A stretch of DNA of 64,000 bases from Limnoperna fortunei (taxonomy: Eukaryota; Mollusca; Bivalvia; Mytilida; Modiolidae). Below, in pieces: positions 36,001 to 46,199 of this stretch. The stretch covers positions 46,565,070 through 46,629,069 of the forward strand of contig OX104114.1 of NCBI GenBank assembly GCA_944474755.1, in the 5' to 3' direction. Numbering within the stretch: position 1 is the first letter of the stretch; each line of letters starts with the position of its first letter. The position numbers and the translations under genes were made by a program. The notes under the pieces are model-generated. The model ran no database searches, was not told the DNA's origin, and was given only the letters and a program-made list of their open reading frames with translations.

Positions 36001-39000
36001 ATGGGACTGTCCAGTTACTCAAAATTTTTGGTCTATATTTAATTTTTGGATTTCATCAGCATTGGATGTAGAAAATGTTGATCTTTCTCCTAAACTAGCA
36101 ATTCTAGGGATTTTCCCAGACTCATGTACACTTCCTGAACTTGTTCCATTTTTGTTCCTTTTAGCAAGAAATTATATCCATTGCTGTATTGTAAGTGGAC
36201 TGAAGCCAAGCCAGACCTTAGTGTTTTTAAACAAACAGTGAAACAATGAGAAAATTTAGAAAAAATTAATGCATTAGTTGAAAATAAACTATATAAACAT
36301 GAAAGGAAATGGTCCATTTTAAAAGAACATCATGTACATGTATTGTACTAGTAGGTATTATGTAATCTTTTCTGCATTGTTTGATGGCATTGGACAACAA
36401 ATATCATATATTTTGTAACATATTTATTATTAATATTATGGACTCAATTTATACATGTGTATTGGTATATATGTGTATGTGTGTGTATATGTCTATGTAA
36501 ATGTGTATGTATTGATTAAGTAACTACCTCAAGTAAATATTCTTGAGATTCACAAAAATTAAATGAAAAGCTGTAATGTTGCAATACAATCAATTAAGAG
36601 ACCTGTGAAATCTAATAATATGCAGAAAAATTAATCTACACTATATTTATATTTAACATGATATGTGCAAATAATGTCTTTGTATGTTATGTCTTGTATT
36701 GTTTGTGTATGTCTATAATAATATATTGAAATCTCTTCAAAAAAAAGAAAAAAAAAAAGAAAGAAATATCATAAGGGCAATATTTATCTAATTTTAATGT
36801 TTGTTTGAATGGTGTTTTAATGCCACTTTCAGCAATTTTTCAGCTATATCATGGCTATATCAGTTTTTATTGGGGGAGGAAGCCGGAGTACCCGGAGAGA
36901 ACCCCCAACCTGCGGTAGGAAAACTGGCAATCCTTGTTAATGAAGATTGGAGTCGAGTACACCCTGCCTGCAGTGAGAATCGAACCCGCAATCTCAGTGT
37001 TGACAGACCACGTGATCAATAGTAGACGAACTACCTTGACCACTTGGCCACCGAGGCCCCTCTGATTTTAATGAAAATAGCAGGTGTACATTTTCCTGTA
37101 GTACTAAGAATATCTGGTGTTTCATCATAATCGTCATCAAACTTAATATCAAGAGTGGACTAAAGGTGCATCCATCGGTTGTACCAATATCTGGTTTTGC
37201 AAAGTCAGTATTTACAAATTTGTTAGAAATATCTTATGGATTTGCATTTTTTGTAAGAAACTTATAAATGAACATGCTATAAATATGCTATGATAAAAAA
37301 AAAAAAATAATAATAATTCTAATAGGCATCATTGCAGATGCGAGCTATAAGGTTACAATCATGTGTGTAAAAAAAAAGTCACATGATCCATATGAACAAA
37401 TCAATTTCAGATGATAGTGAGCTTTCCGAAAGAAAATATTGTAGACAAGCACTAAAATTTAAATAAAAGTAGACAAAAATTATTTTGACATTGATAAAAG
37501 TAAAGTGTTTTTTTTTTTTTAAAACTGCAAAATTGTAAGAGAATTTTTTGCAATCTGAAACACTGCATTTTAAATTTACTGTTTTGTGACATCACCAATG
37601 TATTAGAGAAAGACGTCACGACAACAATGGAACGCAGAGACACTGTTGGCTGCTCTGAAGTAAGGACTATACGATGTGCGATGCTTGCATTTAGGCTGCG
37701 CCTATATTCATATTACATGTAATGATAATAACTATTTATATTTATTTTGTAGGCTATATCAACAGATATAGTGAGAAGTATCCAGGCTCGATGTGAACTT
37801 CTGTGTGAAGATATAGAAGTTGTTGAAGAGGAAGGTAAGAAAATAAGCTTTATTAGAGCAAAAGTTGTTTGACAACACCAACACCTCAAAATAAAAAAAA
37901 TGCTTGTGTTGGTTTGGTAGCCACTGAAAATCTCAGAACAGTTCCATTTATATTTACCAAGTTTTTGTATGTAATGAACACACTCTGTTAAGTTTGTACC
38001 TAAAAGCACCTAGAAGTACATTGTTTTTTATTAGTATGAGTTATGGATTTTTTATTTAATTCCAGCTCTTTTATAAAGGACATGTGCTTTCAGAAGTATG
38101 CCATCAGGATAGTCTTTACAGTTGGCTAAATTTGATTTTTTTCAATTGTTTTATGATTTTGATGGGGATTTTTCAGTTTTGTTTTTTGCAGTAGTAAAAC
38201 ATTTATGATAAATTTTGTAATATAGCTTTGGATAGTGTGTCATTGTATTCTTTATTGTTCTTTAATGGTTTCTGGGACAAAATGGGGTCAAACTTTGTTT
38301 GTCATCTATGTCGGTATAAGATTAAGATATTGAAAACGGCCAATTATTTGTTTTTACTATTTTAGTGAATTTTTAATATATATCTCAATTTTGATTAGTT
38401 TCATGTATTACTTTATTGTTTTCAGTATTGTCAACAGATTTTCCTGTCTTTTGTGTGTCAATATATTTAGTTTAATGATTTCCACATAGATCTGTTTAAT
38501 ATTAATACTACATGTATAATATACTGGAGATCATTTCAGGTGCACTATAGGCAGGACCCAAGTTGTATCCTCACATTGTAATGCAGATATTTCCTCTAAT
38601 TTAAGGGACTAAAAAAGAGTTATATGATACACCAGTGAGAGTATTTGGTAAACTGCCAGGGTCAAATATAGATTTCTGTGACTACAAATTCCAGGATGAA
38701 AAACTGGAGGAGGTGACAGAAAGAATTAAAGAACTTTTAGACATAACCATTGATCCTACAGATTTAGAGTTAGACAGTGAACAAGTTGCATGTAAGGGAT
38801 TATTGTTAAGTTTTTTAAATTTAATATTGAAAAAAGTGGTGTATTGTTCAGTCTTTTTCTTTCAATCTCATTTTGGAAGGAAACATGTGAATTAAAGATA
38901 CTTCTGATATAACGTATCTAAAACGCTTTCTAGTCCACACCTGTGTTAAAACAAGTATATACTGATAATCAACTCTCTTTATGGTGACCTCATAGCAAGA

Positions 39001-42000
39001 TTTTTCATATATTTTAATGACATCACAATCAACTTAGTGTCATTAATGGCCGACATGTCAACTCAAAGGTTACGTTGCTGTTGCAAGTGTATATCTATGT
39101 CATATTAATATGAGAATAATTAATTGGGGCAAAAATATATCCTGATTTTACGATGGGTTGCCCTTTATGCCTGCATTCATTTTATCCCTCGCTAATTCTC
39201 GGGGTTAAGTTTGTGGCACAAAGAGGCCAACCCATGGTAAAATCAGTATATATTCATGCCCCAGTGAGTTATTGCATAATTATGATAAAGTTTTTTATTT
39301 TACCCATTGAGGGTTGTCACTGGCAGTTGCCATTTTGTTCGTGTGTTATGATGGTTATTTTTGTACAATTATAGCATTACTCTTTTAGTTAGTATATATT
39401 TACATTTAAATGCAACATATAAAAACAGTATATTATGAGATAAGGATTTGGAAATAAGTTTTGTTAGCTTGTATTAATCTGTTTACTTATAGATTTCAGA
39501 CATTTGATCAATTTACATTAATTCTTTTTTTTTATAACTTTCATAAGTACGCTACAGTATGTGTGGATATAAATTTTATTAAAAAAAGTTTAACATGTTT
39601 AAAGAGAAACTTCACGAAAAAATGAAAATTTGATATGTTATTCTTCAAATAAAAATAAAAACTTTTGCTTCTTGATATTTTATTTTATTTTCATTGGGTA
39701 TAAGTTTCTACATTGAATTTTCCATGTAAAAAATTCACTTGTGGAGGTTCGCCATCTTGTCACTATCTTGTCACTAGATGGCGATACTAGAGATCGCTTG
39801 ATATCCAAGTTCTTTAAAGTAGCCGGATGATAATAACGCAAAACGGTCAATAACAGAAGGTTGTACTATAAGACGAAGTTCTGGCAAGATTACAATTCGT
39901 ATTCCTGATCTAAGCACAAAACCCTACTTGTGTAACAAGTAGTTAACCAGTTTAAAGACTTCTACTTTAGACTTATGTGTACAGCGGCAACAACTTCTTC
40001 TGGAAAAATCTTTTTGCATGGAGGATAGTTTAATGGAAAGGTGACCTTATTTTTCATTTTTCCTCGAATATTAGTTTAATTTTGTCCATAAATGTTATTA
40101 CATTGAAAATTATTCATATCATTATTTTCAACTTGTTTCGCATAATCAGATTATGCAACTTATAGGAACTTTTTTAATACAAAATACTTGCGAAGTTGAC
40201 TATTTAAGAAATACCTGTCATTAAATGAAATATTTTTAAATGCTCTTATAATATTGTATCAACGTGTCAATTTTACGTTTCCTCTTACCTGGCATCTAAA
40301 GGGAGTCTAAAGGTATTGGAAATTTTATATACATCCTGTGTTCTGACATTTCCGTGTATTCAAATCATACCTGTTCTTGGCGGGAGGGGGACGTGCAGTT
40401 CTAATTTCTAATTACATGATTAACCTTTAATCTGGTTAGCTTTTGAAAATGTCTGAATATTCATCCTTCAATGCCGGCGTCAAATGATCTGATATTTGCA
40501 ATAAACATCCTTTTTGTTTACCTCCTAGTTTATGTTAATAACCCTTCATAAACAAGTAATGATTTACCTGTAAAATGTTCACGTCCAGGTACAACTGCTG
40601 TTTCAAGACGCGCAAAATTATCTACAGAATTTTATTTTATGTTTAACAATAACTATTTATAAATATATCTTTTATTAACAATTATTATTTGGGTAAATTC
40701 TTTCTCAGTTAATAAATAAAGACAGGTGAAAAATTGTGTCTAAAAGTACTTTTATTAATACAAAAAGATCATTACAACATTAAGACGTATTTGTTAATCT
40801 TATGTTGTCAGCTGGTCATTAGTCATCGCCACAGTTTTTATATTCTTCAAAGAGCAAAGGCAGAAAAACATATTTTTAAACTGGATTATTTATCATACTT
40901 ACTGGATAAATGCATTTATTACGTCACAAACTCAATCTCATGGTAAATACTGTCTATATGTCGGCACCATACACAAAATTTTACCACCCTAAATTCACTC
41001 TAGAATCGTAACGGTGAAGAAGACAATAAAACATCAAAAGGCAATTATATTTCTTTTTATTTGAAGAATAACATATCAAATTTTCATTTTTTCGCCAAGT
41101 TTCCCTTTAACATCCTATATTAAAATGAATATGAAAATAGCTGATGTTTTAACTGTTTGCATAAAATCCATTACTAGATGGATGTTTTGATTGCAATCAT
41201 TAAGGGATTAAAATGAAATCTGTGGTGTTTTTCTTGTCCTCTTAGCTTTTGTTGATTCATGAATGTTTACAAATTAAGTTTGTTTTTGAAATTTGTTTTA
41301 TTGATCAGTTGAGTGTTCATTTTAATAACAATCAGAATAAACAAATGTCATAATGCACTATTTTTTATGCCCCCGCGACGACATGTCGGGGGGCATTAAG
41401 TTTTACTCATGTCCGTCCGTCCGTCCGTACGTACGTACGTCCGAACAAATTTCCGTCAAGCTTTTCTCAGAAACCATATATGAGAACAATTTTAAATTTG
41501 GCAGAGTGGTTCAGTATCACAAGTTGTACGTCCTAAGCGAATTTCAGACCTGTCGGACAACTACTTCCTGTTTGGGACTTCATTTGTACGTAAATATGTC
41601 TGTCTGTATGTACATATTTCCGTCAAGCTTTTCTCAGAAACCGTACTTTAGAACAATTTGAAATTTGGCAGTGTGGTTCAGTATCACAAGTTGTACGTCC
41701 TAAGCGACTTTCAGACCTGTCGCACAACTACTTCCTGTTTGCGACTGGGCCGATATGAAAATGTGTTAACATGAGTATGAAAATTTCCGTCAAGCTTTTC
41801 TCAGAAACCGTACATCAGAACAATTTGAAATTTGGCAGGGTGGTTCAGTATCACAAGTTGTACGTCCTAAGCGACTTTCAGACCTGTCGGACAACTACTT
41901 CCTGTTTGCGACTGGGCCGATATGAAAATGTGTTAACATGAGTATGAAAATTTCCGTCAAGCTTTTCTCAGAAACCGTACATCAGCACAATTTGAAATTT

Positions 42001-44219
42001 GGCAGGGTGGTTCAGTATCACAAGTTGTACGTCCTAAGCGACTTTCAGACCTGTCGCACAACTACTTCCTGTTTGCGACTGGGCCGATATGAAAATGTGT
42101 TAACATGAGTATGAAAATTTCCGTCAAGCTTTTCTCAGAAACCGTACATCAGAACAATTTGAAATTTGGCAGGGTGGTTCAGTATCACAAGTTGTACGTC
42201 CTAAGCGACTTTCAGACCTGTCGGACAACTACTTCCTGTTTGCGACTGGGCCGATATGAAAATGTGTTAACATGAGTATGAAAATTTCCGTCAAGCTTTT
42301 CTCAGAAACCCTACATCAGAACAATTTGAAATTTGGCAGGGTGGTTCAGTATCACAAGTTGTACGTCCTAAGCGACTTTCAGACCTGTCGGACAACTACT
42401 TCCTGTTTGCGACTGGCCGATATGAAAATGTGTTAACATGAGTATGAAAATTTCTGTCAAGCTTTTCTCAGAAACCGTACATCAGAACAATTTGAAATTT
42501 GGCAGGGTGGTTCAGTATCACAAGTTGTACGTCCTAAGCGACTTTCAGACCTGTCGGACAACTACTTCCTGTTTGCGACTGGGCCGATATGAAAATGTGT
42601 TAACATGAGTATGAAAATTGCCGTCAAGCTTTTCTCAGAAACCGTACATCAGCACAATTTGAAATTTGGCAGGGTGGTTCAGTATCACAAGTTGTACATC
42701 CTAAGCGACTTTCAGACCTGTCGGACAACTACTTCCTGTTTGCGACTGGGCCGATATGAAAATGTGTTAACATGAGTATGAAAATTTCCGTCAAGCTTTT
42801 CTCAGAAACCGTACATCAGCACAATTTGAAATTTGGCAGGGTGGTTCAGTATCACAAGTTGTACGTCCTAAGAGACTTTCAGACCTGTCGGACAACTACT
42901 TGTTTGGGACTTCATTTAGCGGGGGCATCCGTGTCCCATGGACACACTCTTCAATTTTTTTATATCTATTACCAGATCAAGAAATAAATAAAACTAACAA
43001 TTTAATTGGTATTTCAAGTGAGAATAAATTAAATATTCCAGTTAAAACTTTAAAAAGTATTGCATAGTCAGACTCTGATGTCTTCATCTCTAGACTTTTT
43101 GTGAAGAATTGTAACATTTCCAATGTACATGCATGTAAGAATTTTTCCACAATTTTGTGGACATAAGGATTGGAAACAATAAATATTAATACCCAATATT
43201 GTGGAGTTTTGAAAATTGTTTACCTCTGCTTTTACTTCATCATTCGGTGGTAGATTTTGTCAGCTGTTTCAAAATAACATAAATAGATTAAGACTTGATT
43301 TAGAATTTATGTTCAAAAACAATTAAATTTAATTCCTCAGTAAAGTGAAGCATTTTGTACATTCCTCACATCTATTTTGTGGAGATGGACATGACGAGAT
43401 TATTGTCTGTTTGAAAGAAGAAATAAAAATCACCTCATTGAATGCCTTTTTGGATGAACAAGTCTAAGGTTTTTGAGAGTTTTGTAAAAGTAATTCTGTG
43501 TAGGTCCTGGATTCAGTGTACTACATGCAGTTTGAGCAGCACTTTCAAACGTATTTTATGTTCTTTATTTTAGCTGAAGAGGATTGGGTGCAGTCAAAAG
43601 ACAAAGAAAGCTCTCTTGACCTCAGTAATAGCAGTTCAACGAAATCAAAATTTAATATATGTAAGCAACAGACAACAACTTACTTATTTTCATAATAGAA
43701 ATTAGACATGAAGGCTACTTAATAAACAAAACAAAGACATTCAATTTAATGCAGAAAAATGTTTTAACCCATGAACGTTTTCTCCAATCTGTCTATGATT
43801 TCTAATCAGACTGCTAATTCTCAAAAACATTTTAATTATTTATTTGTAAAATAAAACCTTGTGCATGTCATGTTATATAATTAACATTAGTTATTTTCAT
43901 TAAGTATGCAAGAATAGACACAAACAACACATAATCAAATCATGGTTTAAAAAATAGGGCAAAATTTTTTAAAAACTAGACGCACAACATTGAGAACACA
44001 AAAAATATGAGCTATCTGAATCCTGCCAAAATCTAGAGTGGGAAGGTCTGCAGTTCCTGTGCCACCCTATGATAGCTGACAAAGTCAATTGATGTACTAT
44101 TGAAGCAGTTTATAATTTGTAATACCTTTATTTCCATTTCAGTAACAGCAGTAGCTGGAGGCATGGCAGTGTTGGCAGCAGGACTGTCGTATATGTTATT
44201 TGGGAATTCTGAGACATAG
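17531..44219 (+). CDS. ODR4: ODR4 homologue (ER membrane protein), 13 exons, 462 aa
   Basis: ODR-4 family: tail-anchored ER protein needed for trafficking of some GPCRs in C. elegans and an adaptor for the UFM1 protease UFSP2. Exons: 17531-17626, 20358-20522, 20783-20878, 24154-24251, 29361-29397, 29785-29922, 30242-30277, 30417-30587, 33546-33665 (acceptor uncertain), 37753-37834, 38606-38791, 43574-43660, 44143-44219. All introns are GT-AG and the phases join to 462 codons plus TAG, close to the vertebrate length of about 450. Recognition motifs: MGKTI start, VTRMLTGGLDVVGIF (88-102), FRPADW (about 167), RCELLCED (about 333), FCDYKFQDE, and a C-terminal helix at about 438-456. The gene is stretched to 26.7 kb by repeats in introns 1, 3, 4, 8, 9 and 11. 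Exons 5 (37 nt) and 7 (36 nt) are very short. Confidence 0.93.
17849..18402. mobile_element. Foldback/MITE element with long TIRs and 6-bp TSD (ODR4 intron 1)
   Basis: Two inverted arms of about 220 bp (17849-18070 and 18182-18402) flank a ~110-bp centre. The termini read TAGTCCGAGAATCCTC and its complement. The hexamer GTTGTA occurs directly outside both ends (17843-17848 and 18403-18408), a likely target-site duplication. TA is also present at both tips, so a TA duplication (Tc1/mariner type) is the alternative. No coding capacity. Confidence 0.75.
18624..18689. repeat. 33-bp tandem pair
   Basis: GACATCATAACTTAATATTA begins each of two adjacent near-identical 33-bp units that differ by one base. 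Inside ODR4 intron 1. Confidence 0.7.
18769..19223. repeat. Large palindrome with (TAAA)n/(TTTA)n arms
   Basis: The arm starting TCATAATTTGAACATAGATT at 18769 is repeated inverted, ending at 19223. Each arm continues through a conserved ~60-bp stretch into (TAAA)n, a shared ~40-bp block, a G or C run (18892-18907; 19043-19058) and further tetranucleotide repeats. The right arm's tetranucleotide tract (19083-19165) is much longer than the left one. The centre at about 18940-19005 is unique. Confidence 0.8.
19277..19314 (+). ncRNA. Hammerhead-ribozyme-like core (Penelope/retrozyme type)
   Basis: The segment reads stem I strand TTCCG (19277-19281), core CTGAGGA (19282-19288, CUGANGA), an extra A, stem II GGCC-GTGA-GGCC (19290-19301, GNRA-type loop), GAAA (19302-19305), then CGTT, and the second stem I strand CGGAA (19310-19314). 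U308-U309 fits the NUH cleavage position directly before stem I. Stem III is only A-C/G-U, the self-complementary ACGU expected for minimal dimeric hammerheads described in Penelope-like elements. The extra A before stem II departs from the canonical core, so activity is uncertain. Confidence 0.5.
19357..19700 (-). mobile_element. tRNA-headed SINE, copy A
   Basis: On the minus strand the head contains a perfect pol III A box TGGTCTAGAGG (19624-19634) and a B-box-like GAGTTCGATTCC (19555-19566), followed by a non-tRNA body down to about 19357. Copies B and C lie at 19816-20000 and 20012-20240. Confidence 0.6.
19816..20000 (-). mobile_element. SINE copy B, body only
   Basis: Same orientation as copy A and nearly identical to 19346-19545, but it stops before the tRNA-like head and abuts the inverted copy C. 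Likely a rearranged or truncated copy. Confidence 0.6.
20012..20245 (+). mobile_element. SINE copy C, inverted, with pol III boxes
   Basis: Inverted relative to copies A and B. The A box TGGTCTAGAGG is at 20065-20075 and the B-box-like GAGTTTGATTCC at 20133-20144. The body ends in a (TA)n tail near 20240-20255. Copies B and C could form a long hairpin in ODR4 pre-mRNA. Confidence 0.6.
20985..22360. repeat. Minisatellite, 37-bp unit (ODR4 intron 3)
   Basis: About 30 copies of a 37-bp unit (CTCATTGTAATGGCTACACA followed by TTAGGATCGTTTTAAAC) from about 21246. Some units lack one T (ACATAGG) and others carry a 4-bp GCTA insertion before GGATTG. The first ~260 bp (20985-21245) hold degenerate units, as expected at the edge of an array evolving by unequal exchange. 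Confidence 0.9.
22361..22560. repeat. Degenerate junction between the two minisatellites
   Basis: Diverged units with longer spacing, sharing CATTGTAAC-type and ACACTAGG-type words with both neighbouring arrays. Confidence 0.6.
22561..24066. repeat. Minisatellite, 33-bp unit (ODR4 intron 3)
   Basis: About 45 copies of a 33-bp unit (CTCATTGTAACAGCCATACA followed by TTAGGGGAGTCAC). The first half shares its words with the 37-bp unit, so the arrays are related. Near the right end (about 23740-24015) TTAGGGGAG and TTATGGGAG units alternate, making a 66-bp higher-order repeat. Because 33 is divisible by three, long open frames run through the array on the minus strand; these are not genes. Confidence 0.92.
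25500..25775 (+). mobile_element. Possible SINE inside the TIR element
   Basis: GC-richer block than its surroundings, ending GTAGGACGTTAAAACCCC plus a short AAG/AAC tail, a tail style seen in molluscan SINEs. No clear pol III boxes were found, so the call is tentative. Confidence 0.35.
26630..26780 (-). mobile_element. tRNA-SINE fragment (family of 36795-37062)
   Basis: Minus-strand copy with body words CTTTCAGCAGTTTTTTAGCT and AATACCCGGT and head words CTAACTACC...GCGGCCACCG. The segment with the B box is deleted. Confidence 0.55.
27003..27086. repeat. (TTTA)n microsatellite
   Basis: About 20 uninterrupted ATTT/TTTA units inside the TIR element. Confidence 0.9.
28110..29360 (+). other. 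ODR4 intron 4, remaining part
   Basis: AT-rich intron sequence with no recognisable gene, repeat or RNA between the TIR element and the 37-nt exon 5. Confidence 0.5.
30588..31122 (+). other. ODR4 intron 8, first part
   Basis: Nothing recognised apart from a G run (30853-30867). Confidence 0.4.
31123..31229. repeat. Perfect-type hairpin, ~45-bp arms (ODR4 intron 8)
   Basis: AATCTAATTAAAATTATATC at 31123 is matched inverted by the sequence ending at 31229. The pairing continues through the C run against a G run and GCTAT/ATAGC to a ~10-nt loop. Confidence 0.75.
31709..32531. mobile_element. 819-bp MITE with TA target duplication (ODR4 intron 8)
   Basis: Terminal inverted repeats CCGTATAGCGGGT (from 31711) and ACCCGCTATACGG (to 32529), bounded by TA on both sides (31709-31710, 32530-32531). 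Subterminal parts share inverted CCAAAATT/TTTTGGCG words. No coding capacity. TA duplication suggests mobilisation by a Tc1/mariner-type transposase. Confidence 0.75.
32532..33526 (+). other. ODR4 intron 8, last part
   Basis: No gene or repeat recognised. It ends with a strong acceptor at 33526 that is out of phase with the preceding exon. Confidence 0.4.
33726..33822 (-). mobile_element. tRNA-SINE body fragment
   Basis: Shares CCACTTTCAGC, CCAGTTTTTAT, AATACCTGG and ACTGGCAATCC with the fuller copy at 36795-37062. The head is missing. Confidence 0.5.
34266..34325 (+). mobile_element. tRNA-SINE head fragment
   Basis: GGCCTCGTTAGCCCTGTGGT followed by ...CTACTTCTATTGATCACATG resembles the head of the SINE at 36795-37062 in the opposite orientation. 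The body is missing. Confidence 0.45.
34491..34830. repeat. Diverged tandem duplication, ~217-bp period
   Basis: 34491-34606 and 34708-34825 share GTGTTCT.CCAAGG, AATGTAGTG.TTTGCA and AGAGCTT.GACAATC blocks in order. Old duplication within ODR4 intron 9. Confidence 0.55.
34850..36241 (+). pseudogene. L1-like RT C-terminal remnant
   Basis: Readable in pieces: 35028-35339 (103 codons, RT thumb), 35290-35562 and 35468-36241 (257 codons, C-terminal region with the CCHC-type zf-RVT motif). FLCDEKP appears twice (near 35120 and 35560), suggesting a small internal duplication. No endonuclease or RT palm remains. Confidence 0.8.
34850..36762 (+). mobile_element. 5'-truncated L1-like LINE with 15-bp TSD (ODR4 intron 9)
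   Basis: Flanked by the perfect direct repeat GAAATATCATAAGGG (34835-34849 and 36763-36777) with an A-rich tail at 36738-36762. The remaining coding part is the RT thumb and C-terminus: LTLYGKITIIKSLIIPQLTY near 35000, GGLDLTDIKIY, then a zf-RVT-like CNFCNKEEDSIYHYLWDC near 35960-36010. The frame is broken by stops and shifts (for example near 34952 and 35337-35560). The conserved pattern resembles L1/Tx1-type elements, unlike the I-like array at the left. Textbook target-primed insertion, now inactive. Confidence 0.9.
36795..37062 (-). mobile_element. tRNA-derived SINE, best copy
   Basis: On the minus strand it starts GGGGCCTCGGTGGCCAAGTG, with a perfect A box TGGCCAAGTGG (37040-37050) and B box GGTTCGATTCTC (36975-36986). 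The body contains CCGGCTTCCTCCCCC and AGCTGAAAAATTGCTGAAAG and the tail ends ACACCATTCAAACAAAC. It directly follows the L1-like insertion. At least seven more fragments of the family are in this window. Confidence 0.8.
37835..38605 (+). other. ODR4 intron 10
   Basis: T-rich intron, nothing recognised. Confidence 0.4.
39603..41106. mobile_element. 1.5-kb TIR element with TTAA duplication (ODR4 intron 11)
   Basis: TIRs of at least 50 bp: AGAGAAACTTCACGAAAAAA from 39603, and its near-complement ending at 41106 (AGGGAAACTTGGCGAAAAAA on the minus strand). TTAA lies directly outside both ends (39599-39602, 41107-41110), as for piggyBac and Kolobok families. No transposase frame, so non-autonomous. 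A small hairpin, CGCCATCTTGTCAC...AGATGGCG, lies near 39749-39782. Confidence 0.78.
41367..42960 (+). mobile_element. Pearl-like (Helitron-like) element with ~168-bp tandem core (ODR4 intron 11)
   Basis: Starts ATGCCCCCGC (41367-41376, with a palindrome to GGGGGGCAT), then a (GTCC)n/(GTAC)n tract at 41410-41443, then about nine tandem units of about 168 bp, and ends GCGGGGGCAT (42919-42928) followed by the hairpin GTGTCCCATGGACAC. The first unit and the last are partial or diverged; inner units are almost identical. This order (short inverted ends, tetranucleotide tract, tandem core, 3' hairpin) matches pearl elements known from oysters and related non-autonomous Helitron-like elements. No coding capacity. 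Confidence 0.75.
42961..43573 (+). other. ODR4 intron 11, last part
   Basis: Nothing recognised. Confidence 0.4.
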
Positions 44220-45029
44220 ACTTTGTTCAATTTACATAATTTATTTTGAAATATTGTCATTACATTTACCTGAAAACAATGTGTCATTTATATCTGTTGC
44301 ATACATCACTCTACTGTGTATTGGAGAAACTACAACGTGACTTATCAATCAATTTATGATATCTGTAGATGAACTGGTTACATTATTTCTGTCTTGTAGA
44401 CAAAAGTCCATCAGTAGATAAGACAAGACAATGAAGAAACAAAACAGAAAACTCCCATAAAATCCAGGATTCTGCCCCAAAAGATTGTTTAGCAGCAAAA
44501 TCCCTCTCTTTGTTTGTTATTAGGAAGAGGCTCTAGAGCAATGTATAAGAAAATACCCCATAAGCTGACTTTAATGGAATATTGCTGTCAAGTGAACATA
44601 ATTTTGTGATAGCAAAAACTAATATCCCTTTTGTTATACGTTTTAGTTTTCTAACCTTTTATGACTGTCAATTTAAAGAAAAGGGTCCAACTTAGTTTCT
44701 TTGTTTGAATATTATTTAATGCCACTTGAGCAAGTGTTCAGTACATCCAGTTGTTATTGGGGGAGTGAGCTGTAATACCTGGAGAAAAGCATCAACCATT
44801 ATTAGGAAAACTGGCAATTCTTGTCAAAAACTCATTTTAAGACTTGAGTCAAGCATACCCAACTTGCAACCCCAATTTTGACACTAACCTGATGAATAGT
44901 AGGTGACTAACTACCTAAACAACTCGGCTAGTAAGAAGCTGATTGCTTGTTTAAGTTGTTATCTTTTATTTCTATTCGTAATACACAGAGATTAAAGGTC
45001 CAGAAATCTACCATTTTTTTAGAAATAAA
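44220..45029 (+). other. ODR4 3' UTR and flank
   Basis: Sequence after the TAG at 44217-44219. The first clear AATAAA is at 45024-45029, beyond an inserted SINE, so the true polyadenylation site is uncertain. Confidence 0.3.
44710..44935 (-). mobile_element. tRNA-SINE, diverged copy
   Basis: Minus-strand copy: TTTAATGCCACTTGAGCAAG, TTATTGGGGGAGTGAGC, ACTGGCAATTC and the head remnant AACTACCTAAACAACTCGGC. The B box is decayed. Confidence 0.65.
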
Positions 45030-45625
45030 ACATCATCTATATATCAAAGATTGTGTGTTTTTCTCTTACTTTTGTAACAACACTTAAATAAATTCACATT
45101 CATATGAGTACATAACAAATATTTAGAGATGCATAATTAGTTCCCATAGAAACACCATCTGTCTGGAATAATGCATCCTTCAAATTCAACAAATATTTGA
45201 TTGATTGAAATTGCCATTGTCTACTTAAGTAAACTTTTTATGGACTTGAGGTTTTTCCCAAAGAATGTTAATGCCCAAACAAAGTTGTCTTTTTCTTAAA
45301 AAAACACAATTTAGATGTATTAGTTGTTACAGACTAGATCTTAAGTTTAGAATGATGTAGTATAAAAGATCTAAAGCTACTGCGGTCACACACATTGGTA
45401 GAGGAAAATTTGTGTTACCAGTTCTTAAACACATTTTGTGTGGAAACTGTATTGATGAATGCTATACATAACTTATTGTTTTTATTTTAAAGTGTATCTT
45501 AGTTTTTATTCATGATATCTTATAGCTTGGTATTACAACCCGCTTTAGCTGGTTTAAACTTTCAGTGTGTTTCTGTGTTTCTCTTTTCCTTTCGGTGGTT
45601 ATTGGCCATGTTACATGAAGTGCAA

Positions 45626-46190
45626 CTCCTACAGTTTTCAACGCAGATCTCTAAAACCTCACAGAAAGATTGCACATGTATTGAAGTTGTGCACCTGCTG
45701 TTATGGAAGTGTTCAAGGACTTTTTTCCTAACTTTCCAGACTTAGGAACTTGAGTCATTTTTCTGAACATTTTCAGAAGACGGTACCTTTTTTGTATAAT
45801 CAACTGAGTTACTTCTCCTACAGTTTTCAACCCAGATCTCTGAAATTTCACAGAAAGATTGCACATGTATTGAAGTTGTGCACCTGCTATTATGGAAGTG
45901 TTCAAGAACTTTTTTCCTAACTTTCCAGACTTAGGAACTTGAGTCATTTTTCTGAACATTTTCAGAAGACGGTACCTATTTTGTATAATCAATTAAGTTA
46001 CTTCTTCTACAGTTTTCAACCCAGATCTCTGAAACTTCACAGAAAGATTGCACATTTATTTAAGTAGTGCACCTACTAATATGGAATTTGTTCAAAGATT
46101 TTGTTCCTTATTTTCCAGACTTGTGAACTTTGTCAATTTTCAGAACATTTGCAGAAGACGGTACCTATATTGTGCAACAACTCCTACAGA
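45626..46190. repeat. Three-copy ~189-bp tandem repeat
   Basis: Units begin at CT(C/T)CTACAGTTTTCAACGC-type words at 45626, 45814 and 46005. Copies 1 and 2 are very similar and copy 3 is more diverged. The period is close to 63 codons, so minus-strand frames stay open across units (113 codons at 45651-45992). No known protein family recognised. Confidence 0.8.
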
Positions 46191-46199
46191 CCCAAAACC

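Noticed and set aside
45651..45992. 113-codon minus-strand frame
   Set aside because: Arises from the three-copy ~189-bp repeat (period about 63 codons); no family recognised, reported as a repeat only.
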